From positions 149,231 through 213,230 of the forward strand of contig NZ_JPMY01000009.1 in the NCBI RefSeq assembly GCF_000761545.1: a stretch of 64,000 nucleotides of DNA, written 5' to 3'. This document shows, piece after piece, positions 44,493 to 55,014 of this stretch (positions are counted from its first letter, which is position 1; each line of letters starts with the position of its first letter). Below the pieces are notes generated by a model, which did not search any database, was not told where the DNA came from, and saw only the letters and a program-made list of their open reading frames with translations. Source of the stretch: Pseudomonas sp. ML96 (GTDB taxonomy: Bacteria; Pseudomonadota; Gammaproteobacteria; Pseudomonadales; Pseudomonadaceae). A program made the position numbers and the translations under genes.

Positions 44493-46148
<1,656 letters not shown>

Positions 46149-46188
46149 GGGGGGCTCCTGCGTCGTTGTTGTTATGCAAGATTGCTTA

Positions 46189-46206
46189 TATGCAAGTTTT
46201 TGCATA
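46189..46206. promoter_or_regulatory. PadR operator site 1
   Basis: Perfect 18-base inverted repeat TATGCAA-GTTT-TTGCATA. It covers the spacer and -10 area of the likely oxidoreductase promoter (minus strand TTGCAT at 46231-46226, 16 bases, TATTAT at 46209-46204). It has the ATGC-N8-GCAT spacing typical of PadR sites. Confidence 0.7.
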
Positions 46207-46225
46207 ATAGCCACGAATGCCGACC

Positions 46226-46241
46226 ATGCAACTTTTTGCAT
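46226..46241. promoter_or_regulatory. PadR operator site 2
   Basis: Perfect inverted repeat ATGCAA-CTTT-TTGCAT, 36 bp centre-to-centre from site 1. It lies just upstream of TATACT (46248-46253), the likely -10 of the PadR gene, and also contains the -35 of the opposite promoter. Confidence 0.7.
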
Positions 46242-46282
46242 AATTCGTATACTGCGGCGCATCTCCCCACCGCGAGTTAGCC

Positions 46283-46834
46283 ATGTCGCTCAAGCACGCC
46301 ATTCTCATTCTTCTGGAAAGCGAGCCCGGCAGTGGCTACGACCTGCTCAAGCGCTTCAAGGAGGGCCTCGGCTACTTCTGGAACGCCAAGCACCAGCAGG
46401 TCTACCAGGAGCTGAAGAAGCTCAACCAGGCCGGCTGGCTGGACAGCGAGGCGCAGGCCCAGGAGACCCGTCCGGACAAGAAGATCCACCGCCTCACCGC
46501 GAGCGGGCACGCCGAGCTGCTGCGCTGGCTGGACGAGCCGGTACAGCCGAACAAGATCAACGATGCCTTGCTGGTGAAGCTGTTCGGCGGCGCCCACACC
46601 ACGCCAGGCAACCTGCACGAGGAAGTGCGCCGGCACGTGGCCGTGCACCGCAAGACCCTGGACAGCCTGTTGAGTATCGAGCACGACTACCAGGCCCTGC
46701 CGGCCGAGCAGCGCCAGGCCCTGCGCCTGCCCTATCTAACCTTGCGCCGCGGCATTCTCGGCGAACAGTCGTGGCTGGCCTGGGCGGCGGAGGTGGAGGC
46801 GGAGCTGGCTCAGATGGCCAGCTCGCCCGCTTGA
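46283..46834 (+). CDS. PadR-family transcriptional regulator
   Basis: A 183-residue regulator. The N-terminal winged helix (about 1-80) has the family pattern KHAILILLESEPGSGYDLLKRF and VYQELKKLNQAGWL. The C-terminal helical part (about 90-183) suits dimerisation, as in PadR/AphA proteins. Divergent from the CrtI/RetSat-type oxidoreductase; its own promoter overlaps operator site 2, so autoregulation is likely. Effector unknown; PadR proteins often bind small aromatics. Confidence 0.9.
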   Translation: MSLKHAILILLESEPGSGYDLLKRFKEGLGYFWNAKHQQVYQELKKLNQAGWLDSEAQAQETRPDKKIHRLTASGHAELLRWLDEPVQPNKINDALLVKLFGGAHTTPGNLHEEVRRHVAVHRKTLDSLLSIEHDYQALPAEQRQALRLPYLTLRRGILGEQSWLAWAAEVEAELAQMASSPA

Positions 46835-46868
46835 GCATGGAGGCCGCCGGCTGGCGGCCTCGCGAGGG

Positions 46869-48443
46869 TTACAGCGTGGTGTCGGCCTCGACCGGCACGT
46901 GCACCAGCTGCAGGCGCTCGCTGCTGTAGGCGCGGATGCGGTTGGTCAGTTCCAGGTCGTCGTTCAGCTTCTGTCCGTAGGACGGGATGATCTCCTTCAG
47001 GCGCGCCTGCCACTCGGGCGAGGCAACCTTGTCCTTGAAGGTTTTCTCCAGCACCGAGAGCATGATCGGCGCGGCGGTCGAGGCACCCGGCGAGGCGCCC
47101 AGCAGCGCGGCGATGCTGCCGTCGGCGGCGCTCACCACCTCGGTGCCGAACTGCAGCACGCCACCGTGCTCGGCGTCCTTCTTGATCACCTGCACGCGCT
47201 GGCCGGCGGTGATCAGCTGCCAATCTTCGTCACGCGCATCCGGGAAGTACTCGCGCAGGGCGTGCATGCGGTCTTCCTCGCTGAGCATCAGCTGGCCCAC
47301 CAGGTACTGGGTCAGGTCCATGTTGTCCCAGCCGGCGTGGGTCATCGGGCCGATGTTGTCGGTGCTGATGGCGGCGAACATGTCCCACAGCGAGCCGTTC
47401 TTGAGGAACTTGCTGGAGAAGGTGGCGAAGGGCCCGAACAGCAAGACCTTCTGCCCGTCGATCACGCGGGTGTCGAGGTGCGGCACCGACATGGGCGGCG
47501 AGCCGACCGAGGCCTTGCCGTACAGCTTGGCCTGGTGCTGGGCGACGATCTCCGGGTTCTTGGTCATCAGGAACTGGCCACCGACCGGGAAGCCGGCGTA
47601 GCCGTCGGCCTCCGGAATGCCGGACTTCTGCAGCAGCGGCAGGGCCGCGCCGCCGGCACCGATGAAGACGAACTTGGCGTTGACGCTGGTTTCCTTCTCG
47701 CCGTTGGCGAGGTCCGCCACCACCACGTTCCAGGTGTCGTCGTCGTTGCGGGTGATATCGCGCACTTCATGGCTCAGGTGCAGCGACACACCTTCGCGCT
47801 GGGTCAGCGAGGCGACCAGCTGCTTGGTGATCTCGCCGAAGTTGACGTCGGTGCCGATCGGCATACGGGTGGCGGCGATCTTCTGCGCCGGGTCGCGGTC
47901 GGCCATCACCAGCGGCACCCACTGGGCGATCTGCGCCGGGTCCTCGGAGTACTCCATGCCACGGAACAGGTTGCTGTGCTGCAGGGCGGCGTGGCGTTTC
48001 TTCAGGTAGGCAACGTTGTCGTCACCCCAGACGAAGCTCATGTGCGGCACGTTGTTGATGAAGGACTTCGGCTCCTTCAGCACGCCCTGGTCGATCTGGT
48101 AGGCCCAGAACTGCTTGGAGATCTCGAAGCTCTCGTTGATGCCCACGGCCTTGCTGATGTCGATGCCGCCGTCGGCGGTCTCCGGCGTGTAGTTCAGCTC
48201 GCAGAAGGCCGAGTGGCCGGTGCCGGCGTTGTTCCAGGCGTTGGAACTCTCGTCGGCGACCTTGTCCATGCGCTCGTAGATGTCGATGCTCCAGCCCGGC
48301 TCGAGCTCGTTGAGATAGGTGCCGAGGGTGGCACTCATGATGCCGCCGCCGATCAGCAGCACATCGACGGTTTTCTCTGGCGCTGGCGGCTGCGAGCAGC
48401 CCACTGCAACCAGGCAGCTAAGGATCAATAGAAGCTTTTTCAT
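46869..48443 (-). CDS. mqo: Malate:quinone oxidoreductase with lipoprotein-type signal
   Basis: A 524-residue FAD enzyme that oxidises malate and reduces quinone in the TCA cycle. It has [22 protein letters not shown] at about 29-50, [14 protein letters not shown], and the C-terminal [12 protein letters not shown] typical of Mqo. Unusually the N-terminus is a short lipoprotein-like signal, [16 protein letters not shown]16SQ. It may be exported and lipidated, or membrane-anchored. ATG at 48443. Pseudomonads often carry several mqo genes; this copy is isolated from other TCA genes. Confidence 0.92.
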   Translation of the reverse strand: MKKLLLILSCLVAVGCSQPPAPEKTVDVLLIGGGIMSATLGTYLNELEPGWSIDIYERMDKVADESSNAWNNAGTGHSAFCELNYTPETADGGIDISKAVGINESFEISKQFWAYQIDQGVLKEPKSFINNVPHMSFVWGDDNVAYLKKRHAALQHSNLFRGMEYSEDPAQIAQWVPLVMADRDPAQKIAATRMPIGTDVNFGEITKQLVASLTQREGVSLHLSHEVRDITRNDDDTWNVVVADLANGEKETSVNAKFVFIGAGGAALPLLQKSGIPEADGYAGFPVGGQFLMTKNPEIVAQHQAKLYGKASVGSPPMSVPHLDTRVIDGQKVLLFGPFATFSSKFLKNGSLWDMFAAISTDNIGPMTHAGWDNMDLTQYLVGQLMLSEEDRMHALREYFPDARDEDWQLITAGQRVQVIKKDAEHGGVLQFGTEVVSAADGSIAALLGASPGASTAAPIMLSVLEKTFKDKVASPEWQARLKEIIPSYGQKLNDDLELTNRIRAYSSERLQLVHVPVEADTTL

Positions 48444-48816
48444 GGTGAACGACCATTTCCAGTTGTGCGGTTGGCAAGGCGAATCGACGGTTCCCTGGGC
48501 CGGGCCGCACTTTCTGAGGCGCGGTCGTCCGGCGGTGACGGGAGTCGTGGCGAAAGGCCGTCCAGTCGGTTGACCGCCGGACTGGCCCGAAGTTGACGGC
48601 TTTTGCCGATGACTGAGACAAAAGGTCGCGCTGCCTTTAGCAAAACCGATGCCGGCTCTGCACCCCAGGTATTTCGCGGCCTGCAGCGGATCGCCGCGCT
48701 GCAGATGGCCGAATCCCGCCAGCGCAACGGCGGCAACCCGCCAATCGCGGCGCCTCTGCCACCGGCCGGCGCCAGGGGGTAGACTGCAGGCAAAGAGCCA
48801 CCAGCACCCGAACGGC
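48444..48816. other. 373-base non-coding gap between mqo and the HD-GYP gene
   Basis: Divergent spacer that should hold promoters for both genes. I see no convincing -10/-35 pair. It contains an 8-bp inverted repeat CTGCAGCG (48681-48688) / CGCTGCAG (48697-48704) and an imperfect CCAGTC/GACTGG stem near 48565. No small gene is supported. Confidence 0.4.
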
Positions 48817-50073
48817 ATGCCCGCGACTACCCACCTCATCTCCCCCGAACAGCTCTGCGTGGGCCTGTATGTCCACCTGGACCTGAGCTGGTGGGAGCAC
48901 AACTTCGCCTTCAGCAGTTTCAAGATCAAGGATGACGGCCAGCTGCAGGCCCTGCGCGAGCTGGGCCTGGCGCAGGTGCGCTACGAGCCGGCGCGCAGCG
49001 ACTGCGAGCCGCTGGAGCTGGCGCCGGCCGAAGCGCAGGCGCAGGTCGAGGAACCGGCGCCGCCCAGCGCCGAGGAGCAGGCCCGTCAGTCGCGCGCAGC
49101 CAAGCTCAGCGCGCTGCGCAAGCGCCTGGCCGAGGTCGACCGCACCTTCGTGCAGGCCAGCCAGCGGGTCAAGGCGCTCAACCAGACCCTGCGCAACCAG
49201 CCGGAGGAAGCGCTCAAAGCCGCCGGCGAGGTGGTTCGCGAGCTGGTCGACGCACTGCTCGGCGAAGACGGCGCGGCGCTGCACAGCATCAATGGCAAGG
49301 CCGCCGACGATGCCTACGTGCACCCACTCAACGTCACCGTGCTGTCACTGATGCTCGGCCGCCAGCTCGGCTACGACAGCGAGGCCTGCCACAGCATCGG
49401 CCTGGGCGCGCTGCTGCACGATATCGGCAAGCTGGAAGTGCCGAGCAAGGTGCTGCTCAAGGCCGAGCCGCTGACCCGCCCGGAGCAGCAGCTGCTGCAC
49501 CTGCATGTCGACTTCGGCGTGCGCCGTGGCCACGAGCTGATGCTCGACGATGAAGTGCTGCGGGTCATCCAGGAACACCACGAATTCTGCGACGGCAGCG
49601 GCTACCCCAAGGGCCTGCGCGAGGCGGCCATCGGCCGCCTGAGCCGGGTGGTGAGCCTGGTCAACGTGTTCGACAACCTGTGCAACCCACTCAACCCGCG
49701 CGACGCACTGAGTCCGCACGAGGCCCTGGCGCTGATGTTCAAGCAGCAGCGCGAGCGCTTCGACGACGTGGCGCTGAAGGCCTTCATCCGCTGCATGGGC
49801 GTGTACCCGCCGGGCAGCCTGGTGCAGCTGGAGGACGAGCGTTACGCCCTGGTGCTGGCCATGCACCCGAGCCTGCCGCTGAAGCCGACGCTGATCCTCT
49901 ACGAGCCGAGCATCCCCAAGAACGAGGCACTGATCGTCGACCTGGAGCAGGAGCCGGCGCTGGCCATCGCCCGCAGCCTGCGCCCGGCGCAGCTACCGCC
50001 AGAGGCGCTGGAATACCTCAATCCGCGCCAGCAACTGAGCTACTACGTCGACCCGCGCCAGCCTCGCCGCTGA
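48817..50073 (+). CDS. HD-GYP c-di-GMP phosphodiesterase (PA4108-like)
   Basis: A 418-residue cytoplasmic protein. The N-terminal DUF3391-like domain (about 1-65, [16 protein letters not shown]) is followed by an acidic/coiled linker and an HD-GYP domain (about 160-350). It has H201-D202-I-G-K and HHEFCD259-GSGYP, so the metal ligands and GYP segment are present. It should degrade c-di-GMP. I chose the ATG at 48817, where the conserved N-terminus begins; the ribosome site is weak. Confidence 0.88.
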   Translation: MPATTHLISPEQLCVGLYVHLDLSWWEHNFAFSSFKIKDDGQLQALRELGLAQVRYEPARSDCEPLELAPAEAQAQVEEPAPPSAEEQARQSRAAKLSALRKRLAEVDRTFVQASQRVKALNQTLRNQPEEALKAAGEVVRELVDALLGEDGAALHSINGKAADDAYVHPLNVTVLSLMLGRQLGYDSEACHSIGLGALLHDIGKLEVPSKVLLKAEPLTRPEQQLLHLHVDFGVRRGHELMLDDEVLRVIQEHHEFCDGSGYPKGLREAAIGRLSRVVSLVNVFDNLCNPLNPRDALSPHEALALMFKQQRERFDDVALKAFIRCMGVYPPGSLVQLEDERYALVLAMHPSLPLKPTLILYEPSIPKNEALIVDLEQEPALAIARSLRPAQLPPEALEYLNPRQQLSYYVDPRQPRR

Positions 50074-50207
50074 ATTTCAGTGGCCTGTGCCACACCTCGC
50101 CAATGGTCGCAGTGCGGCTGTAACCCAGCTGCGCTATGGTCGCCCCCTCACCGCGGCCAGAGGGCTGCGAGATGGATATTCGCAGTCATCGACCGAGGTT
50201 CTTCCTG

Positions 50208-51200
50208 ATGAAATCCCTATTCAGCGGCCTGCTCCTGGCCCTGCTGGCAGGCCATGCCACTGCCGCCGCCGACGGCCCCATCCTGATCAAGTTCTCCCAC
50301 GTCGTCGCCGACGACACGCCCAAGGGCCAGGGCGCCCTGCTGTTCAAGAAGCTGGTCGAGGAGCGCTTGGGCGAGCAGGTGCGGGTCGAGGTGTACCCCA
50401 ACTCCAGCCTGTATGGCGACGGCGACGAGCTGCAGGCCCTGCTGAACAACGAGGTGCAGCTGCTGGCGCCCTCGCTGTCGAAATTCAGCCAGTACACGCC
50501 GAAGCTGCAGGTATTCGACCTGCCCTTCCTGTTCGATGACCTGGACGCGGTCAACCGCTTCCAGAAGCGCGCCAAGGGCCGCCAGCTGCTCAGCTCCATG
50601 GAAAAGAGCGACATCACCGGCCTGGCCTATTGGCACAACGGCATGAAGCAGCTGTCCGCCACCCAGCCGCTGCAGAAGCCCGGCGCGGCCGCCGGCCTGG
50701 CCTTCCGCATCCAGTCCTCGCCGGTGCTGGAAAGCCAGTTCCAGAACCTCGGCGCCAAGGCGGTCAAGCTGCCGTTCGCCGAGACCCTGCAGGCGCTGCG
50801 CAGCGGCACCGTGCAAGGCACCGAGAACAGCTGGTCGAACCTCTACAGCCAACAATACGCGCCCGTGCAGCCGTACATGGTGGAGAGCAACCACGGCGTG
50901 CTGGACTACATGCTGGTGACCAACAGCACCTTCTGGTACTCGCTGTCGCACAGCGTGCGCATCGAGCTGGACGCGATCATCGACGAGGTCACCTACACGG
51001 TGAACCGCGCCGCCGAGGCGCAGAACCGCGAGGCCCGCGAGCGCCTGGCCGCCAGCGGCCAGGTCACCCTGGTGAGCCTCTCCGCCCAGGAGCGCGAGGC
51101 CTGGCGCCAGGCCATGCAGCCGGTCTGGCAGCAGTTCGAGGGCGAGATCGGCAGCGACATCATCCACGCCGCCAAGCAGGTCAACCGCCGCAGCAACTGA
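50208..51200 (+). CDS. Orphan TRAP-type solute-binding protein (DctP family)
   Basis: A 330-residue periplasmic protein. The signal peptide is FSGLLLALLAGHATA (cleavage about residue 19-20). The mature part has DctP features: IKFSHVVADDTPKG, YPNSSLYGDGDELQALLNNEVQ and the carboxylate-binding FRIQSSPVLE with Arg. I chose the ATG at 50208 (GAGG upstream) because the signal peptide starts there. No dctQ or dctM membrane genes are adjacent, so it must share a transporter elsewhere or serve as a sensor partner, perhaps with the chemoreceptor gene that follows. Confidence 0.86.
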   Translation: MKSLFSGLLLALLAGHATAAADGPILIKFSHVVADDTPKGQGALLFKKLVEERLGEQVRVEVYPNSSLYGDGDELQALLNNEVQLLAPSLSKFSQYTPKLQVFDLPFLFDDLDAVNRFQKRAKGRQLLSSMEKSDITGLAYWHNGMKQLSATQPLQKPGAAAGLAFRIQSSPVLESQFQNLGAKAVKLPFAETLQALRSGTVQGTENSWSNLYSQQYAPVQPYMVESNHGVLDYMLVTNSTFWYSLSHSVRIELDAIIDEVTYTVNRAAEAQNREARERLAASGQVTLVSLSAQEREAWRQAMQPVWQQFEGEIGSDIIHAAKQVNRRSN

Positions 51201-51211
51201 CGCCTTCCGGC

Positions 51212-51237
51212 AGGTCGCGCCGCTGTCGGCGCGACCT
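51212..51237 (+). terminator. GC-rich hairpin after the TRAP gene
   Basis: Perfect 11-bp stem AGGTCGCGCCG / CGGCGCGACCT with a CTGT loop, 12 bases after the stop. No T-tract follows, so termination may be weak or Rho-assisted. Confidence 0.55.
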
Positions 51238-51387
51238 CGGCCCCTCCCCCCGCTCTGCCGCAGCGGCATATGCCGCCCAGCGCCGGCACACCATCAACAA
51301 GCGAAATGAGCCTCCACCCGGCCGGGAAACACGCCTAAACTCTGCGAACTCCGCCCGTTCGCTTATCAGCAGTAGTCACGGCCAGCC

Positions 51388-52413
51388 ATGCACAACCCGC
51401 GCTTTTCCGATCTGCACGAGATACCGCCCAAGGCCTTCAGTGCCTCAGCCATCGCGCTGCAGGTAATGCCCTGGCTGCTGGTCAGCCTCGGCGCCTGGGG
51501 TGGCCTGCCGCTGTGGATCTGCCTGTTCTGCGGCCTGTGCCTGAGCCTTGGTTTCTTGCCCGCGCTGGCCACCGCCACCCACTGGCGCGCGCTGATGCAG
51601 CCACGCCCAAGCGAGCCACAAACACCGGCCTGGCTCGCGCCCTTCAGCGACGAACTGCAAGCCCACTGCAGCCGCCAGCAGGAACAGCTCGAACGCCTGC
51701 ACCAGCAGTTGCTGACCGCCCGCGGCACGCGCCAGCAGCACTGGCAGGATCTCGATGAACAACGGCAACAGCAGAGCCACAGAGCCGCCGCGCTGCAGGC
51801 CGAACTGCCGCTCGCCGATAGCGCCAGCGAGCAGCAGGCCCAGGCCGCGCTGAGCCGCCTGAAGCAGCAGCGCCAGCAGAGCCGTGAACAGGCCGGCAGC
51901 CTGGCCGAACGCATGCGTGGCATCGCCCAGCAGGCCGAGACCATCCTGCGCGCCACCGACGACATGGACGCCATCGCCAAGCAGACCAACCTGCTGGCGC
52001 TCAACGCCGCCATCGAGGCAGCCCGTGCCGGCGAGAGTGGCCGCGGCTTCGCCGTGGTGGCAGACGAGGTACGCGCGCTGTCCAGCCGCTCCACCGATTT
52101 CTCCCTGGCCATTCGCGGCACAGTGGCCGAGATGCTCGACGCCCTGCGCCAGGCCGACGCCCAGGCCAATCAACTGGCCCAGGCCGATGCGCAGACGGCA
52201 GACGAAGCGCAGCAGTGCATCGCTGCCCAGCTGGCACAACTGGGTCAATCCCAGGCGCAGGCACTGGCAGGTGCCGCTCGCCTGGCCGAGCTGCTGCAGG
52301 CCAATACGCTCACTCCGCCGCCGGAGCCGAGTGATGCCCTCGACGATCTACGCCAGCAGGAGCAGGCCCTGACCGAACTGGCCGCCCGCCTGCGCGAGCA
52401 CAGCACGACCTAG
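51388..52413 (+). CDS. Reduced methyl-accepting chemotaxis-type protein
   Basis: A 341-residue protein. Two adjacent membrane helices (about 25-65) leave almost no periplasmic loop. A Gln-rich coiled coil (about 75-190) follows, then the conserved MCP tip (about 193-235: [38 protein letters not shown]). There is no HAMP domain and the returning coiled-coil arm is short. It could sense membrane or cytoplasmic signals, or associate with another receptor. It sits 187 bases after the orphan TRAP gene. Confidence 0.85.
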   Translation: MHNPRFSDLHEIPPKAFSASAIALQVMPWLLVSLGAWGGLPLWICLFCGLCLSLGFLPALATATHWRALMQPRPSEPQTPAWLAPFSDELQAHCSRQQEQLERLHQQLLTARGTRQQHWQDLDEQRQQQSHRAAALQAELPLADSASEQQAQAALSRLKQQRQQSREQAGSLAERMRGIAQQAETILRATDDMDAIAKQTNLLALNAAIEAARAGESGRGFAVVADEVRALSSRSTDFSLAIRGTVAEMLDALRQADAQANQLAQADAQTADEAQQCIAAQLAQLGQSQAQALAGAARLAELLQANTLTPPPEPSDALDDLRQQEQALTELAARLREHSTT

Positions 52414-52499
52414 CAAGCGGTAACGGGAACCGGGATGCGCGCGCTGCGGTCAATCCGCAGAACCCAGCAGTCCCCGTTCACTCCCACGCGAGGCCTGCC

Positions 52500-53867
52500 A
52501 TGTCCGCTCCCCGCCCGCCACTCCCGCTGTATCGCTCGTTCGGCCTGCTGGCCTGCCTGGCCCTGCCGGCCGAGGCACAGACCCTGAGCGTCACCACCCT
52601 GGCCGATGAATTCGACGGTGCCTGCACGGCGCAGCACTGCTCACTGCGCGAGGCCATCAGCTCCGCCAATGCCACACCCGACAGCCCTAGCCTGATCCTG
52701 CTCGGCGCCGGCACCTATCAACTGAGCCTGGCCAACGGCCTGGACGCGCAAGGATGGCCGCGCGAGGAGAACGCCAACCTCACCGGCGACTTCGATCTGC
52801 TCGGCCAGGTCACCATTCTCGGCGCCGGCCCAGAGCAAACGCTGATCGATAGCAAGCGGCTCGACCGCCTGTTCGACGTCCAGCCAGACGCCAGCCTCAG
52901 CCTGCGCGGCCTGACCCTGACGGGTGGACTCTCGGTTTACGACGGCGGCGCCATCCGTAACCACGGCACCCTGCACGCGATGGACGTGACCCTGCGTGAC
53001 AACCGCACCTACGCCTATGTCACCAACGTGCAGAGCCGTGGCGGCGCCCTGGCCAACTTCGCCACGGCGCAGCTGCACCACGTCCGCCTGGAAAACAACC
53101 TGGTGGATGGCGGCGACATGACCATGGGCCAGGGCGGCGCGCTGTACAACGAAGGCACCCTGCGGGTGCGCGACAGCCGCATCGAGCGCAACCTCTGCCT
53201 CGACTATCACGAATTCGGCATGGGCTGCGGCCTGCTCAACCGCGGCACGGCGGACCTGGCGCGGGTAGCCCTGATCGGCAACCGCGTCGGCCCCGATGGC
53301 ATGGGTGGGGCCATCCTCAACCTGGGCAGCCTGGTCCTGACCAACGCCACCCTCAGCGACAACTATGGCGGCGGCAAGGGCGCCGCGCTGGACAACGGCG
53401 ACCGCCACAACCCGCAACCGATGGGCACACCCAGCGCCACGTTGAGCCACGTGACCATCACCGAGAACGACGGCTACGGGCTGATCAACGAGGACGGCAC
53501 GGTCAGCCTGCGCAACGTGATCATCGCCGGCAACCGTGAGCGCGAGACCGGCGAGCCGCGCAACTGCCTGCAGCAGGACCGAGCCGTGGCGATGAATGTG
53601 CGTGGCCTGCTGCTAGGCAGCGATGCCGGCAACTGCACCGGCAGCATCAGCGTCGACAACGACCAGGTGCTGGTGCGCGAGCTGTTCCCCCTGGCGGAGA
53701 ACAACGGCACCCTGGCGCACGCCCTGCGCCGCAGCAGCGCCGCCCTGGACAGCGCCGAGGGCGCCTGCCCCAGCCATGACCAGCGCCGCCTGACTCGTCC
53801 GCGTGATGGTGACGGCGATGGCATCGCCCGCTGCGATCTCGGCGCCTTCGAACGCGCCGGCCCCTAG
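52500..53867 (+). CDS. CSLREA-domain secreted beta-helix protein
   Basis: A 455-residue protein with an N-terminal signal peptide (FGLLACLALPAEA). Directly after it comes the CSLREA motif (C-S-L-R-E-A-I-S-S-A-N). Repeats of about 20-25 residues rich in Gly and Asn (GGALANFATAQLHHV, GGALYNEGTLRV, GGAILNLGSLVLTNA) predict a right-handed parallel beta-helix. It ends with a CDLGAFE motif, as in choice-of-anchor Q proteins. Probably exported to the cell surface or medium. Its stop codon is the first base triplet of the neighbouring MITE-like element. Confidence 0.85.
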   Translation: MSAPRPPLPLYRSFGLLACLALPAEAQTLSVTTLADEFDGACTAQHCSLREAISSANATPDSPSLILLGAGTYQLSLANGLDAQGWPREENANLTGDFDLLGQVTILGAGPEQTLIDSKRLDRLFDVQPDASLSLRGLTLTGGLSVYDGGAIRNHGTLHAMDVTLRDNRTYAYVTNVQSRGGALANFATAQLHHVRLENNLVDGGDMTMGQGGALYNEGTLRVRDSRIERNLCLDYHEFGMGCGLLNRGTADLARVALIGNRVGPDGMGGAILNLGSLVLTNATLSDNYGGGKGAALDNGDRHNPQPMGTPSATLSHVTITENDGYGLINEDGTVSLRNVIIAGNRERETGEPRNCLQQDRAVAMNVRGLLLGSDAGNCTGSISVDNDQVLVRELFPLAENNGTLAHALRRSSAALDSAEGACPSHDQRRLTRPRDGDGDGIARCDLGAFERAGP

Positions 53868-54022
53868 AACCTGTCCGGTTCTCTTGATCGTCGGCCATGC
53901 GTCGTTAAAAACAGACCGGGACACGGCGTCTCGGACTGCTCATTTACCGCTCGTAAACTCCGCGTCCTCGTCTGTTTTTGCCTAGCCTGGCTCTAGCTCA
54001 AAAGATCCGAAACAGGCTCTAA
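53865..54022. mobile_element. MITE-like palindromic element, about 158 bp
   Basis: The ends form long imperfect terminal inverted repeats of about 55 bases. The left end reads TAGAACCTGT...CTCTTGA...AAAAACAGAC. The reverse complement of the right end reads TAGAGCCTGT...CTTTTGA...AAAAACAGAC. The centre holds a TTTAC-CGCTC-GTAAA hairpin. It has no coding capacity. This resembles non-autonomous repeats scattered in Pseudomonas genomes; copy number was not checked. Confidence 0.6.
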
Positions 54023-54031
54023 GACAAGGTC

Positions 54032-54868
54032 TCAGTCGGCGATCAGCCAGTCCAGGCGGAAGCTGCCCTGGCTCTGCGCCAGCTTCTCGGCCAGCCATGG
54101 CAGCAGCTGTTTCAGCTCGTCTTCCAGGCCCCAGGGCGCGTTGGCGATGGCCAGGCCGGAGCCAGCCAGGCGATTGGCATCGTCCGGCGCGTGGACGAAC
54201 AGCTCGACGCGCAGCAGCTTGGGCGCGCTGGATTTCTCCAGGCCCTGGTAGAAACGCTTGAGCTGGCGCTCGTCCTTGATCGGGTACCAGATGGCGACCA
54301 CGGTCTGGCGCATGCGGCCGATGGCCTCGTCCAGTGCGGTGACGCAGCGTTCCAGCTCGTCGGCCTTCTCGAACGGCGGGTCGATCAGCAGCAGCGCACG
54401 CTTCTCCGCCACCGGCAGCAGGGCGCGCGGCACGTGCCAGCCCTCGCCCAGGTGCACGGCCACGCGGCGGTCGCCCTTCATGTTGTCTTTCAGCAGCTGG
54501 CCGTCTTCCGGATGCTTCTCGTTGAGCAGCACGCGGTCCTGCTCGCGGGTCAGCTGGCAGGCCAGCTCCGGCGAGCCGGGGTAGTAACGCAGCGCACCGT
54601 CCGGGTTGAGCGTGCGCAGCACGCCGAAGTAGTCGGCGGTGGACTCGGGCAGGTCCGGCGCATCCCACAGGCGGGCGATGCCTTCCAGCCACTCGCCGGT
54701 GCGGGTCGCCTGATCGCCCTGCAGGTCATAGAGGCCGACGCCGGCATGGCTGTCGAGGTAGGCGAACGGCGCCTCCTTGCGTGACAGCAGGGCGATGATG
54801 CGGCTGATGACGATGTGCTTGAGCACGTCGGCGTGGTTGCCGGCGTGGAAGGCGTGGCGGTAGTTCAT
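54032..54868 (-). CDS. rlmJ: 23S rRNA adenine(2030)-N6-methyltransferase RlmJ
   Basis: A 278-residue SAM-dependent methyltransferase. It begins MNYRHAFHAGNHADVLKH, the RlmJ (YhiR) signature, followed by YLDSHAGVGLYDL at the SAM site and the catalytic LLIDPPFEK (D-P-P-F). Length is typical. Its stop lies about 10 bases from the MITE-like element. Confidence 0.95.
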   Translation of the reverse strand: MNYRHAFHAGNHADVLKHIVISRIIALLSRKEAPFAYLDSHAGVGLYDLQGDQATRTGEWLEGIARLWDAPDLPESTADYFGVLRTLNPDGALRYYPGSPELACQLTREQDRVLLNEKHPEDGQLLKDNMKGDRRVAVHLGEGWHVPRALLPVAEKRALLLIDPPFEKADELERCVTALDEAIGRMRQTVVAIWYPIKDERQLKRFYQGLEKSSAPKLLRVELFVHAPDDANRLAGSGLAIANAPWGLEDELKQLLPWLAEKLAQSQGSFRLDWLIAD

Positions 54869-55014
54869 GACGGTTCACCTGAAGCGGGGCGCGAATTGTA
54901 GCCCGAAGGGATGACGACGGCAGGTTCTAGGCCAATATCAGGGAAGTGAATCTTGCTAGGCGGCCTCTATTCACAATCTTAGACTTCAAGAAGATCCCAC
55001 CGGAGACACGTTTC

